DNA from: JAHRAW01 sp965262585
GTDB lineage: Bacteria; Pseudomonadota; Gammaproteobacteria; Arenicellales; Poriferihabitantaceae
Length of the DNA stretch: 64,000 nucleotides
Direction: 5' to 3'
Assembly: GCA_965262585.1 (NCBI GenBank)
Contig: OZ253546.1
Coordinates: 310,001 to 374,000 of the forward strand
The position numbers and the translations under genes are program-made. The notes beneath the pieces were generated by a model. The model searched no databases and was not told the DNA's origin. It saw only the letters and a list, made by a program, of their open reading frames with translations. Positions 1-7,538 of the stretch are shown piece by piece. Position 1 is the first letter of the stretch, and every line of letters starts with the position of its first letter.

Positions 1-264
1 CGCTGTCCGGTCGGCATCGCCACCCAAGACCCGCAACTGCGCGCGCGCCTGAATCCAGACGAAGCCGCCGTGCGAGTGTATAACTTCCTGCATACGCTGA
101 CCATCGAATGCCAGATGTTGGCGCGCGCTTGCGGAAAAACCAATGTGCATTCCCTCGAACCCGAAGACCTTGCGGCACTCACTATGGAAGCCTCGGCGAT
201 GGCGCAAGTGCCACTCGCGGGCACCCAGCATACCGTCGGCCAACCGCAGATGAAGCGATTTTAG
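1..264 (+). CDS. C-terminal end of a glutamate-synthase-like FMN protein (GlxD-type), 5' truncated by the window edge
   Basis: The reading frame is open from base 1 to the TAG at 262-264, so only the last 87 residues are visible. They start with RCPVGIATQDP and include RVYNFLHTLT, LARACGK and LEPEDLAAL. This is the typical tail of the FMN-binding GltB-like family that includes GlxD and the large subunit of N-methylglutamate synthase, where CPVGIATQ closes the catalytic (alpha/beta)8 domain. In many proteobacteria such genes sit beside sarcosine oxidase genes and belong to methylated-amine/glycine-betaine metabolism; soxB starts 2 kb downstream here. Which family member it is cannot be decided from the tail alone. 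Confidence 0.75.
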   Translation, partial: RCPVGIATQDPQLRARLNPDEAAVRVYNFLHTLTIECQMLARACGKTNVHSLEPEDLAALTMEASAMAQVPLAGTQHTVGQPQMKRF

Positions 265-273
265 GAGACCAAC

Positions 274-678
274 ATGAACAAGACCGCCGAGACGAGCAAC
301 ACCAATATCGATAAATTCATCGACTCCGATGGCCTCGACAGCAGCCGCGAACAGGAAATCGGCCAACACATCGGCTATCGCTACGATGTCAATCTAGTGC
401 CGGACCTGGCGCGCTGTCCGCCTTTTCTGAAAAAATATATGGCGATGATGGGGTGGACAGACCTCAACTGGCTCGAGGATGTACACATGGGCTACGAAGA
501 AGGCCAACCGGCGGTATTCGACCGCAACATCAACGCCTGGGTGCGCGTGCCGGCGGACTTAAAACTCCCCGACAACCAACAAGACCGCGACATGATCGCA
601 CGAGAATTATTAATCAAGTTTCAGATGTCCGAATCCCATCCGATGGTGGAATTGATGAATGCGTATCGGAAGTTTTGA
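274..678 (+). CDS. Uncharacterised 134-residue protein downstream of the glutamate-synthase-like gene
   Basis: The ATG lies 9 bases after the previous stop, with AGGAG at 264-268 as ribosome binding site, so it is very probably co-transcribed with the glutamate-synthase-like gene. The product is acidic and soluble, with no signal peptide or membrane segment. Its middle is rich in aromatic residues (YMAMMGWTDLNWLEDVHMGY), followed by a segment on how a substrate-like strand reads (FDRNINAWVRVPADLKLP). I do not recognise the family. The tight coupling suggests a role linked to the upstream enzyme, which is inference only. Confidence 0.7.
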   Translation: MNKTAETSNTNIDKFIDSDGLDSSREQEIGQHIGYRYDVNLVPDLARCPPFLKKYMAMMGWTDLNWLEDVHMGYEEGQPAVFDRNINAWVRVPADLKLPDNQQDRDMIARELLIKFQMSESHPMVELMNAYRKF

Positions 679-701
679 TTCCGTGGCGATTAGAGGTAAG
701 G

Positions 702-707
702 TATAAT
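702..707 (+). promoter_or_regulatory. -10 box (TATAAT) for the methylase gene
   Basis: A perfect TATAAT ends 10 bases before the methylase ATG at 718. The only -35-like hexamer, TTGATT at 675-680, is 21 bases away, which is too far for a standard promoter. Transcription would start at or a few bases before the ATG, so the message would be leaderless or nearly so. No Shine-Dalgarno motif is visible upstream of the ATG, which agrees. Confidence 0.5.
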
Positions 708-717
708 TCCGCGCACT

Positions 718-1581
718 ATGAAAGCACACTATTCCACGATTGGAGCCAGGGTTTACGCGGGAGATATTGTTGAAACATTAAACTCATTCCCGGACGAATG
801 TGTCGATCTAATTTTTGCCGATCCCCCTTATAACTTATCCAACGGCGGGTTCACCTGTCACGCTGGAAAACGAGTTAGTGTAAACAAAGGGAAATGGGAT
901 AAAAGTAACGGCTTTGATGCGGATTTTGATTTTCACTGGAACTGGATTGAAGCGTGTCGGCGTGTCCTGAAACCAAACGGATCGTTGTGGATTTCCGGGA
1001 CATATCACTCGGTTTATATTTGCGGATATGCGCTACAGAAACAGGGCTGGCATTTTGTAAATGATATTTGTTGGTTTAAACCAAACGCGGCGCCGAATCT
1101 TGCCTGCCGAATGTTTACCGCAAGCCATGAAACGTTATTGTGGGTACGAAAAAGCAAAAAATCTAAGCATTACTTTGATTATCCGACTGTCCGAGATCGC
1201 CATTGGGAGAATGACTTTATTAAAAAACCAAACAAACAAATGCGAAGCGTTTGGGCAATAGGTACGCCTAAACCACAAGAGAAAACTCACGGCAAGCACC
1301 CCGCCCAAAAACCAGAAGCATTACTGGAAAGAATCATATTGGCATGCAGCAAGAAAAACGATATTGTTCTCGATCCGTTTTGCGGTAGTGCAACTACCGG
1401 AGTAGTCGCTCTTCGCCATGACCGTCGGTTTGTCGGCATTGATTCGGAAATTGATTATCTGAATACGATGGCAATACCTAGAATTAAAGCCAGTAAGCAC
1501 GATCATCCTTGGCCCAAAGCGGCTAAATCCAGAAAATTTACCGTACAACAACAAAAGGCAGGATATGCACTGTTGCCGTAA
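718..1581 (+). CDS. DpnA/MboB-like type II DNA adenine-N6 methyltransferase
   Basis: A 287-residue beta-class methyltransferase. The catalytic motif IV, DPPYNLSNGG, is at residues 35-44 and comes before the SAM-binding motif DPFCGSATTG at 219-228. The stretches GKRVSVNKGKWDKS, NGSLWISGTYHS and GKHPAQKPEALLERII closely resemble the DpnA/MboB group, which methylates adenine in GATC, partly on single strands; specificity here is inferred from that resemblance. It precedes a MutH/Sau3AI-like nuclease by 11 bases, so the two form a restriction-modification operon. Base composition is clearly AT-richer than both flanks (many TTT, AAA and ATT codons), which suggests horizontal transfer. The start is placed at 718 from the -10 box and family length. 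Confidence 0.9.
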   Translation: MKAHYSTIGARVYAGDIVETLNSFPDECVDLIFADPPYNLSNGGFTCHAGKRVSVNKGKWDKSNGFDADFDFHWNWIEACRRVLKPNGSLWISGTYHSVYICGYALQKQGWHFVNDICWFKPNAAPNLACRMFTASHETLLWVRKSKKSKHYFDYPTVRDRHWENDFIKKPNKQMRSVWAIGTPKPQEKTHGKHPAQKPEALLERIILACSKKNDIVLDPFCGSATTGVVALRHDRRFVGIDSEIDYLNTMAIPRIKASKHDHPWPKAAKSRKFTVQQQKAGYALLP

Positions 1582-1592
1582 TTTGAAAAATC

Positions 1593-2219
1593 ATGGATAA
1601 AAAAGAAGCAATCACCCGACTTTTAGAGATAAAAGGCAGAAACTTACATGAATTAGCGGAAGAATATGAAGTGACTGTGGCCACCCCACGTGGAACTCAA
1701 AATAAGGGATGGGCCGGTCATGTATGCGAGCGCCACCTTGGTTTAGCACTTAACTCATCGCGAAGTCCCAATATGGGATCGTGGGAACTGAAAAGCACAT
1801 CGCTAAAATATTTGGAAAGCGGAAAACTTTCCGTCAAAGAAACGATGGCTATAACTATGATTGACCCTGTAGAGGTACGCCAAACGGAATTTGAACAAAG
1901 TCATATGCTAGCGAAACTCAATAAGGCCGTGGTCGTTGTACGAACAGTTGGAGAAAATTTCCGAGACCCAAGTTTTGTTCATTCTGTCATTGAAATCGAA
2001 CTTGATGATGACCTATATGCAGCGGTAAAGGCGGACTACGATTTAGTGCGAAATATCCTGATCAAAGATCCGGAAAATGGATTCAGTAATCTAACCGGAA
2101 AAATGGGGTATTACATACAACCACGAACAAAAGGAGTCGGGCATGGAAGCATATCCAGAGCATTTTACGCTCGACCGAGATTTTTGAGGCTATTCTTGTC
2201 TTTAGACTCGAGTGTGTGA
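1593..2219 (+). CDS. MutH/Sau3AI-family type II restriction endonuclease
   Basis: A 208-residue protein following the methylase by 11 bases. GWAGHVCERHLG carries the first MutH-type catalytic acid (E46), and GSWELKSTSL supplies the E-x-K pair (E65, K67). In MutH an aspartate precedes the ExK; the nearest equivalent here is Asn60 (SPNMGSW), so either the subfamily differs or another acid serves. The C-terminal GYYIQPRTKGVGHGSISRAFYAR is typical of this nuclease group. With the DpnA-like partner it should cut unmethylated GATC, an inference from both families. It shares the AT-rich composition of the methylase. The gene is about the expected length, with no sign of truncation. Confidence 0.85.
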   Translation: MDKKEAITRLLEIKGRNLHELAEEYEVTVATPRGTQNKGWAGHVCERHLGLALNSSRSPNMGSWELKSTSLKYLESGKLSVKETMAITMIDPVEVRQTEFEQSHMLAKLNKAVVVVRTVGENFRDPSFVHSVIEIELDDDLYAAVKADYDLVRNILIKDPENGFSNLTGKMGYYIQPRTKGVGHGSISRAFYARPRFLRLFLSLDSSV

Positions 2220-2252
2220 TTAAACGCCTTCACTAGTACGTTGATACCACCG

Positions 2253-3518
2253 ATGACCCACTATTCCGCCTGGAGCGTATTCAAAAACGGCCTCACCGGG
2301 CAGCGGGGCTGGCAGCGGATGTGGCGGGAGCCGGAGCCGAAGGGTGGTTATGATGTGGTCATTATCGGTGCCGGGTTGCACGGGTTGGCGACGGCTTATT
2401 ATCTGGCGAAGAATCACGGCGTGCGGAACATCGCGGTGCTGGAAAAAGGGTGGCTGGGCGGCGGCAATGCCGGGCGCAATACCACCATCATCCGCTCAAA
2501 CTACATGATGCCGGGCAACCGGCAGTTCTACGAGCATTCGCTGAAGTTGTGGGAGCAGTTAAGTCACGACCTGAACTACAACGTAATGTTCAGCCAGCGC
2601 GCGCACCTCTCGTTGTTGCACAGCCCGGCGGCGCGGGATGCGGCGGCGCGCCGGTATAACACCATGCGCTTGAGCGAATCTGACGGCGAATTGTGGGGAC
2701 TGGATAAGTTGAAACGCAAAGTGCCGCACTTGAACTACGACACCGCCAGATTTCCCATCATCGGCGCGGCGGTGCAACGGCGCGCCGGTACCGCCCGCCA
2801 CGATGCGGTGGCATGGGGCTACGCGCGCGCCGCCGACCAACTGGGGGTGGACATCATTCAGAATTGTGAAGTCACCGCAGTAACGCGAGACGGCGGACGG
2901 GTGATCTCGGTTGAAACCACTCGCGGCGTCATCAACGCCAAAAAAATCGGCTTTGCGGTGGCCGGCAACACTTCGCGCTTGTGGGCAATGGCCGGGCTCG
3001 GGCGACTGCCCATCGAAACCCACTTGTTGCAGGCATTCGTATCCGAGCCGTTGAAACCGCTGCTCGATCAAGTCGTGGTGTTCGGCGTCGGCGGCGCGCA
3101 TTTTTACATCTCGCAATCTGACAAGGGCGGGATGGTATTCGGCGGCGACCTCGACTGGTATAAATCCTACGCCCAGCGGGGCAACCTACCGGCGGTTCAG
3201 GATGTCGCCGAATGCGCCACATCAATTCTGCCGTGCCTTGCCCGCGTGCGGCTGCTGCGCCATTGGGCCGGGGTGATGGATATGACCATGGACGGCGCGG
3301 CATTCATCTGCAAAACGCCTCTGGAAAATCTTTATCTCAACGGCGGCTGGAACTACGGCGGCTTCAAGGCAAGCCCGGCCTCGGGCTGGTATTTTGCCGA
3401 CCTCATCGCCAACGATCGCCCGGCAAAAGTCATCGCCGGATTCGACTTGAAGCGCTTCGAGCGTGGTGTGATTATCGACGAACGGGGCGCCGGCCCCGAC
3501 CCGAAACTGCACGGCTGA
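2253..3518 (+). CDS. soxB: Sarcosine oxidase subunit beta, heterotetrameric type
   Basis: A 421-residue FAD/FMN flavoprotein that oxidatively demethylates sarcosine. The dinucleotide-binding motif GAGLHG is at residues 39-44 after the beta-strand DVVII. NAGRNTTIIRSNY and the C-terminal NGGWNYGGFKASPASGW are characteristic of the beta subunit. His183 in ARHDAVAWGYARAA matches the histidine that binds FMN covalently in the Corynebacterium enzyme. A TTG at 2241 extends the frame by four residues, but ATG 2253 gives the usual N-terminus. First gene of soxBDAG. The restriction-modification operon ends 33 bases upstream, so its promoter may be new or read through from it. Confidence 0.95.
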   Translation: MTHYSAWSVFKNGLTGQRGWQRMWREPEPKGGYDVVIIGAGLHGLATAYYLAKNHGVRNIAVLEKGWLGGGNAGRNTTIIRSNYMMPGNRQFYEHSLKLWEQLSHDLNYNVMFSQRAHLSLLHSPAARDAAARRYNTMRLSESDGELWGLDKLKRKVPHLNYDTARFPIIGAAVQRRAGTARHDAVAWGYARAADQLGVDIIQNCEVTAVTRDGGRVISVETTRGVINAKKIGFAVAGNTSRLWAMAGLGRLPIETHLLQAFVSEPLKPLLDQVVVFGVGGAHFYISQSDKGGMVFGGDLDWYKSYAQRGNLPAVQDVAECATSILPCLARVRLLRHWAGVMDMTMDGAAFICKTPLENLYLNGGWNYGGFKASPASGWYFADLIANDRPAKVIAGFDLKRFERGVIIDERGAGPDPKLHG

Positions 3519-3537
3519 TCCGCGACCCACACGACTA

Positions 3538-3834
3538 ATGATCCGCATCCCCTGCCCATTCTGTGGCGAACGCGACCACAGCGAATTCGCCTACGGCGGC
3601 GATGGCGCTATTGAATACCCGCCCCTCGACGCCCCGGCGGAAGCCTGGCACGAGGCGGTATTTTTGCGGGAAAACATTCGCGGGGTGCAACTGGAAACCT
3701 GGCATCACATCAGCGGCTGTCGCATGTGGCTGGTGGTGGAACGCGACACCATGACCCACGAAATCCACGCCGTGCGTCCGGCACACGATGGCATTCGGTT
3801 GGCGTTGAAAAACCACCCGGTCAGCGAGCCATGA
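3538..3834 (+). CDS. soxD: Sarcosine oxidase subunit delta
   Basis: A 98-residue zinc-binding subunit. CPFCG gives Cys6 and Cys9, and WHHISGCRMW gives a histidine (56/57) and Cys61, the usual four-ligand zinc site. The body IRGVQLETWHHISGCR is typical of the family. The gene starts 19 bases after soxB and its TGA overlaps the soxA ATG (ATGA at 3831), showing translational coupling. Length is normal for SoxD. Confidence 0.95.
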   Translation: MIRIPCPFCGERDHSEFAYGGDGAIEYPPLDAPAEAWHEAVFLRENIRGVQLETWHHISGCRMWLVVERDTMTHEIHAVRPAHDGIRLALKNHPVSEP

Positions 3835-6800
3835 CTTCCCGGCGGCTACCCGATGGCGGGCGCATCGACCGCGCCACCACCCTGCCCTTCACCTGGAATG
3901 GCCGCAAGTTGAACGGCCATCCCGGCGACACTCTGGCTTCCGCATTGCTTGCCAACGGCGTGCAACTGGTGGGCCGCAGTTTCAAGTATCACCGCCCACG
4001 CGGCATTCAGTCCGCCGGAGTCGAAGAATCCGGCGCCCTGATCACCGTCGGAGTCGGCGCGCGCCGCGATCCGAACGTCAAAGCCACGGTACAAGAACTG
4101 CATGCGGGATTGGTGGCGTGCGGTCAAAACGCCGTGCCGAACTTGCGTTTTGATGTGGGCGCGATCAACAACCTGTTTGGCAGATTCTTGTCCGCCGGTT
4201 TTTACTACAAGACCTTCATGGGCCCGCGCCTAGACCCGCGCAGGAAATGGGGCGGCACGGCGTGGTGGATGCAATGCGAAAAAATTATCCGCCGCGCCGC
4301 CGGGCTGGGGCACGCATCCCGACAGCCGGATCCGGATTCATACGAACACGGTCATGACTTTTGCGATGTGCTGGTGGTGGGCGCCGGCCCCGCCGGTTTG
4401 TCGGCGGCGACGGCGGCGGCAAGTGCCGGGCTGGATGTGCTGCTGGTGGATCAAGAACCGGAATTTGGCGGCGATCTTCTCAGTCAGCCGCCTACCCAAT
4501 CCCGCGCCAAACTCGCGCAACTGCTGGCTGATGCGCATTCGGCGGGGGTTCGCAGCATGACCAGAACCACCGCGTTTGGTCTGTACGATTGCGGCGTCTC
4601 CGGGCTTCTTGAGCGCGTTACTGATCATTTGCCCGAGCATTTGACCGAGCCCGATCCGTGCTTGCCCCGCCAGCGATTTTGGACGGTGCGCGCACGCTAT
4701 ACCATCATCGCCACCGGCGCCCTGGAGCGACACTTCGCCTTCGGCAACAACGACCGCCCCGGGGTGATGACGGTGGCCGCCGCACGAACTTATTTGAACC
4801 GCTATGGCGTGTTACCCGGCGAACGCATCGTGATGGCCACCAACAACGATTCCACCTATCCGGTAGCGGCGGAACTGGCGGACGCCGGTGCCGGGGTTAC
4901 TTTGCTCGATGCGCGGGCTGCAGTCGGAGACGAACTGCAACGCATGGCGGACGACCACGGCGTGGCGTTGCATAAAGCCCACGCGCCGCTGAAAGTCATC
5001 GGTGGCAAGGGTGTTAAGGCGTTGGAACTGGCGGTGGACGATGGCCATGGCTGGAAGCCTCGAGGCAATGAACGGTGCGATCTGGTACTGGTGTCGGGCG
5101 GCTGGTCGCCAACCATTCATCTTTGTTCCCACCGCGGCTCGAAGCCGGTATGGAATGCGCAACTGGCCTGCTTTGTGGCGGCAAAGACCGATGAACCGAT
5201 ACTAGTCGCGGGTTCGGCGGCGGGCATCTGGAACGGCGATGACTGCGCGGCCTCCGGCACAGCCACCGGGATGGCGGCGGCACAAGCCCTCGGCCATGCC
5301 GCAGATAAAGATGTCGCCGGCAAAGATACCACCGCCATTGAATCCGGCGGCTGGCAAACTCCGCTTCGACCATTGTACGAAATTCGAGTGCCCGGCAAAA
5401 AATTGAAATCCTTCGTCGACTTTCAGAACGATGTTACCGCCGACGACGTGCGCCTGGCACACCGCGAAGGGTTTGCCTCGGTGGAACATCTCAAACGCTA
5501 CACCACCCTCGGCATGTCCACGGACGGCGGCAAGGTGGGTAATGTCATCGGCCTCGCGCTCATGGCCGAAGCCCTGGGCCGTACAATCCCGCAAGTCGGA
5601 AGCACCGTATTCAGGCCGCCCTACACGCCGGTTTCGCTGGGCGCATTGCGGGGCCGCAGCGTCGACCAACATTTCCGCCCGCTACGCCGCACCCCGATGC
5701 ACCAATGGAACCTCGACCACGGCGCGGTCATGACCATGGCCGGGCTGTGGCATCGCCCGTGGTATTTCCCCCGAACCACCACTCAAACCCTCGCCGAGGC
5801 TTATGTGCGCGAAGCCGCCGCCGTGCGAGAGACGGTCGGGCTTTGCGATGTTACCTCCCTCGGCAAGATCGCCATCCAGGGACCGGACGCCACCCAATTC
5901 CTCGACCGCATCTACACCAACCCGTTCGCCAAACTGGCGGTCGGCAAAGCGCGCTACGGCATTATGTTGCGCGATGACGGCGTGGTCATGGACGACGGCA
6001 CCACCTGGCGTCTGTCGGCAACCGAATACTTCATGACCACCACCACCGCGCATGCCGCCAAAGTGATGGCGTGGCTTGAGGAATTGCTGCAAACCCGCTG
6101 GCCTACGCTCAGGGTGCAAGTGACTTCGGTGTCCGACCAATGGGCCGGATGCGCGGTGGCGGGGCCCAAATCCCGCGCCGTTCTGGACGCTTGCGTGGCG
6201 CATTCCGGGAGCGTGTCCGATGATGCGCTGCCGTTCATGGGCGTGGTCGAGATTCCCCTCAAAGGCGACATCCCGTGTCGCATCGCGCGCATCAGTTTTT
6301 CCGGTGAAATGGCATTCGAGGTCTATGTGCCATCCGATTACGCCACCGCAATGATGGACTTGTTATGGGCTGAAGCGGAAGCGTCGGGCGGCTGCCTGTA
6401 TGGTCTCGAAGCACTGGGTGCCCTGCGCATCGAAAAAGGCCATGTTACCGGCGCGGAACTGGACGGGCGGGTAACCATTGACGACGCCGGGCTGGGCAAA
6501 ATGGCCTCCCCCAACAAATCGTTCATCGGCAGCGCGTTGCGCAAGCGACCCGAACTGTTGCGAGACGACCGCCCGCAACTGGTCGGCATCAAACCGAAGA
6601 ATCAGGGCGATCGATTTAACGCCGGGGCGATCCTCTGCCAACCAGAAAATATACCCGGCCTCGGCGACGGCTGGATTAGCGCAGTCACCCATTCCCCGGC
6701 GCTCGGACATTGGATCGGCATCGGGTTTATCGCAGGCGGGGCTGAAGTCTGGCAAGGCAAAGCGGTAGTCGCCGCCGACCCGGTGCGCGCCGGAAATACC

Positions 6801-6860
6801 GAAGTTGAAATCGTCTCACCCCATCAATTCGACCCGAGCGGGGAGCGGATGCGTGGCTGA
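3831..6860 (+). CDS. soxA: Sarcosine oxidase subunit alpha
   Basis: A 1009-residue subunit with three parts. The N-terminal ferredoxin-fold domain (about 10-110) contains NGHPGDTLASALLANG and FKYHRPRG. The NAD-binding flavoprotein domain starts with VLVVGAGPAGLSAA near 180-195 and includes the ATGALERHFAFGNND segment. The C-terminal aminomethyltransferase-like domain (about 620-1009, GLCDVTSLGKIAIQGPDA and GALRIEKGHV) moves the one-carbon unit to tetrahydrofolate. An upstream in-frame ATG at 3726 lies inside soxD. The ATG at 3831 overlapping the soxD stop gives the family N-terminus and is preferred. The overlapping GTG of soxG starts at 6853. Confidence 0.95.
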   Translation: MTSRRLPDGGRIDRATTLPFTWNGRKLNGHPGDTLASALLANGVQLVGRSFKYHRPRGIQSAGVEESGALITVGVGARRDPNVKATVQELHAGLVACGQNAVPNLRFDVGAINNLFGRFLSAGFYYKTFMGPRLDPRRKWGGTAWWMQCEKIIRRAAGLGHASRQPDPDSYEHGHDFCDVLVVGAGPAGLSAATAAASAGLDVLLVDQEPEFGGDLLSQPPTQSRAKLAQLLADAHSAGVRSMTRTTAFGLYDCGVSGLLERVTDHLPEHLTEPDPCLPRQRFWTVRARYTIIATGALERHFAFGNNDRPGVMTVAAARTYLNRYGVLPGERIVMATNNDSTYPVAAELADAGAGVTLLDARAAVGDELQRMADDHGVALHKAHAPLKVIGGKGVKALELAVDDGHGWKPRGNERCDLVLVSGGWSPTIHLCSHRGSKPVWNAQLACFVAAKTDEPILVAGSAAGIWNGDDCAASGTATGMAAAQALGHAADKDVAGKDTTAIESGGWQTPLRPLYEIRVPGKKLKSFVDFQNDVTADDVRLAHREGFASVEHLKRYTTLGMSTDGGKVGNVIGLALMAEALGRTIPQVGSTVFRPPYTPVSLGALRGRSVDQHFRPLRRTPMHQWNLDHGAVMTMAGLWHRPWYFPRTTTQTLAEAYVREAAAVRETVGLCDVTSLGKIAIQGPDATQFLDRIYTNPFAKLAVGKARYGIMLRDDGVVMDDGTTWRLSATEYFMTTTTAHAAKVMAWLEELLQTRWPTLRVQVTSVSDQWAGCAVAGPKSRAVLDACVAHSGSVSDDALPFMGVVEIPLKGDIPCRIARISFSGEMAFEVYVPSDYATAMMDLLWAEAEASGGCLYGLEALGALRIEKGHVTGAELDGRVTIDDAGLGKMASPNKSFIGSALRKRPELLRDDRPQLVGIKPKNQGDRFNAGAILCQPENIPGLGDGWISAVTHSPALGHWIGIGFIAGGAEVWQGKAVVAADPVRAGNTEVEIVSPHQFDPSGERMRG

Positions 6861-7413
6861 TCGAATCTCCGCACTGCATGGACACTACGCCCACGGCACA
6901 ACCGGCCCGGCGGATGCGGCCGGGATTGTGTTGCGCGAAATCACCGACCTTGTCCTCCATCAAATCGCCGCATGGCCCGACACCCTGACGCAAGTTGGGA
7001 AACAAGCCGCGCAGGCGGCGAACGTACCGTCGGCACCCGGACCCGGCGCAGCCGCCGTATCCGCAACCGGCGCACTGCTTCGCATCGAACCATTAAAGTG
7101 GTGGATGATCGGCGGGAAAGCCCCGCAACTTAATCCCGAACAAGGAACGACCCTGGATCTTTCCCACTCACGCACGCATTTGCGAATTAGCGGCGCACAA
7201 GCCGCCAAACTGCTCAACCGCCATCTCCCCCTCGACCTGCGCCCGGCATCGTTTCCAGTCGGCACCGTAGCATCAAGCGCGCTACACCATGTCGGCGTAA
7301 CCCTGTGGCATTCACAGCACGGCCACGAGTTATTCATTCCACGCGGATTTTCTTTGTCAATTTGGCAAGTATTACTCGAAAGCGCAGCGCAGTTTGGCGT
7401 TGAAATCCCTTGA
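6853..7413 (+). CDS. soxG: Sarcosine oxidase subunit gamma
   Basis: A 186-residue protein at the end of soxBDAG. The start is taken as GTG 6853, which overlaps the soxA stop codon as usual in these operons; the frame is open further upstream but only inside soxA. Recognisable features are WWMIGG, LDLSHSRTHLRISGAQAAKLLNR and the C-terminal HVGVTLWHSQHGHELFIPRGFSLSIWQVL, all resembling the GcvT-like fold of SoxG. It completes the heterotetramer. No classical terminator follows; the next element is a short palindromic repeat at 7461-7503. Confidence 0.9.
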   Translation: MADRISALHGHYAHGTTGPADAAGIVLREITDLVLHQIAAWPDTLTQVGKQAAQAANVPSAPGPGAAAVSATGALLRIEPLKWWMIGGKAPQLNPEQGTTLDLSHSRTHLRISGAQAAKLLNRHLPLDLRPASFPVGTVASSALHHVGVTLWHSQHGHELFIPRGFSLSIWQVLLESAAQFGVEIP

Positions 7414-7460
7414 AAGTCACCGCTCACCCGGAAAGCGCCTCCTTCTCGTCCACCGCATAA

Positions 7461-7503
7461 AGGGAGCAGGTAGGGACAGGGCGAGACCTGTCCAAAGCGG
7501 CGG
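7461..7503. repeat. Dispersed palindromic element, GTAGGGACAGG...CCTGTCC type, copy 1
   Basis: The core is GTAGGGACAGG (7470-7480), a 6-base loop, then CCTGTCC (7487-7493) followed by AAAGCGGCGG. The same element occurs in reverse at 28454-28484 and in altered form at 50531-50576. This copy shares the leading AGGGAGCA with the 50531 copy. It lies between the converging soxG and giant surface-protein genes and could fold into a hairpin at both transcript ends. Confidence 0.7.
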
Positions 7504-7538
7504 AGTTGCTCCTTAATTTATACTCGTATTGCCTACGC

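Noticed and set aside
3726..3830. Extended soxA start at 3726
   Set aside because: The extra 35 residues lie inside soxD, are low in family similarity, and ATG 3831 overlaps the soxD stop exactly as in other sox operons.
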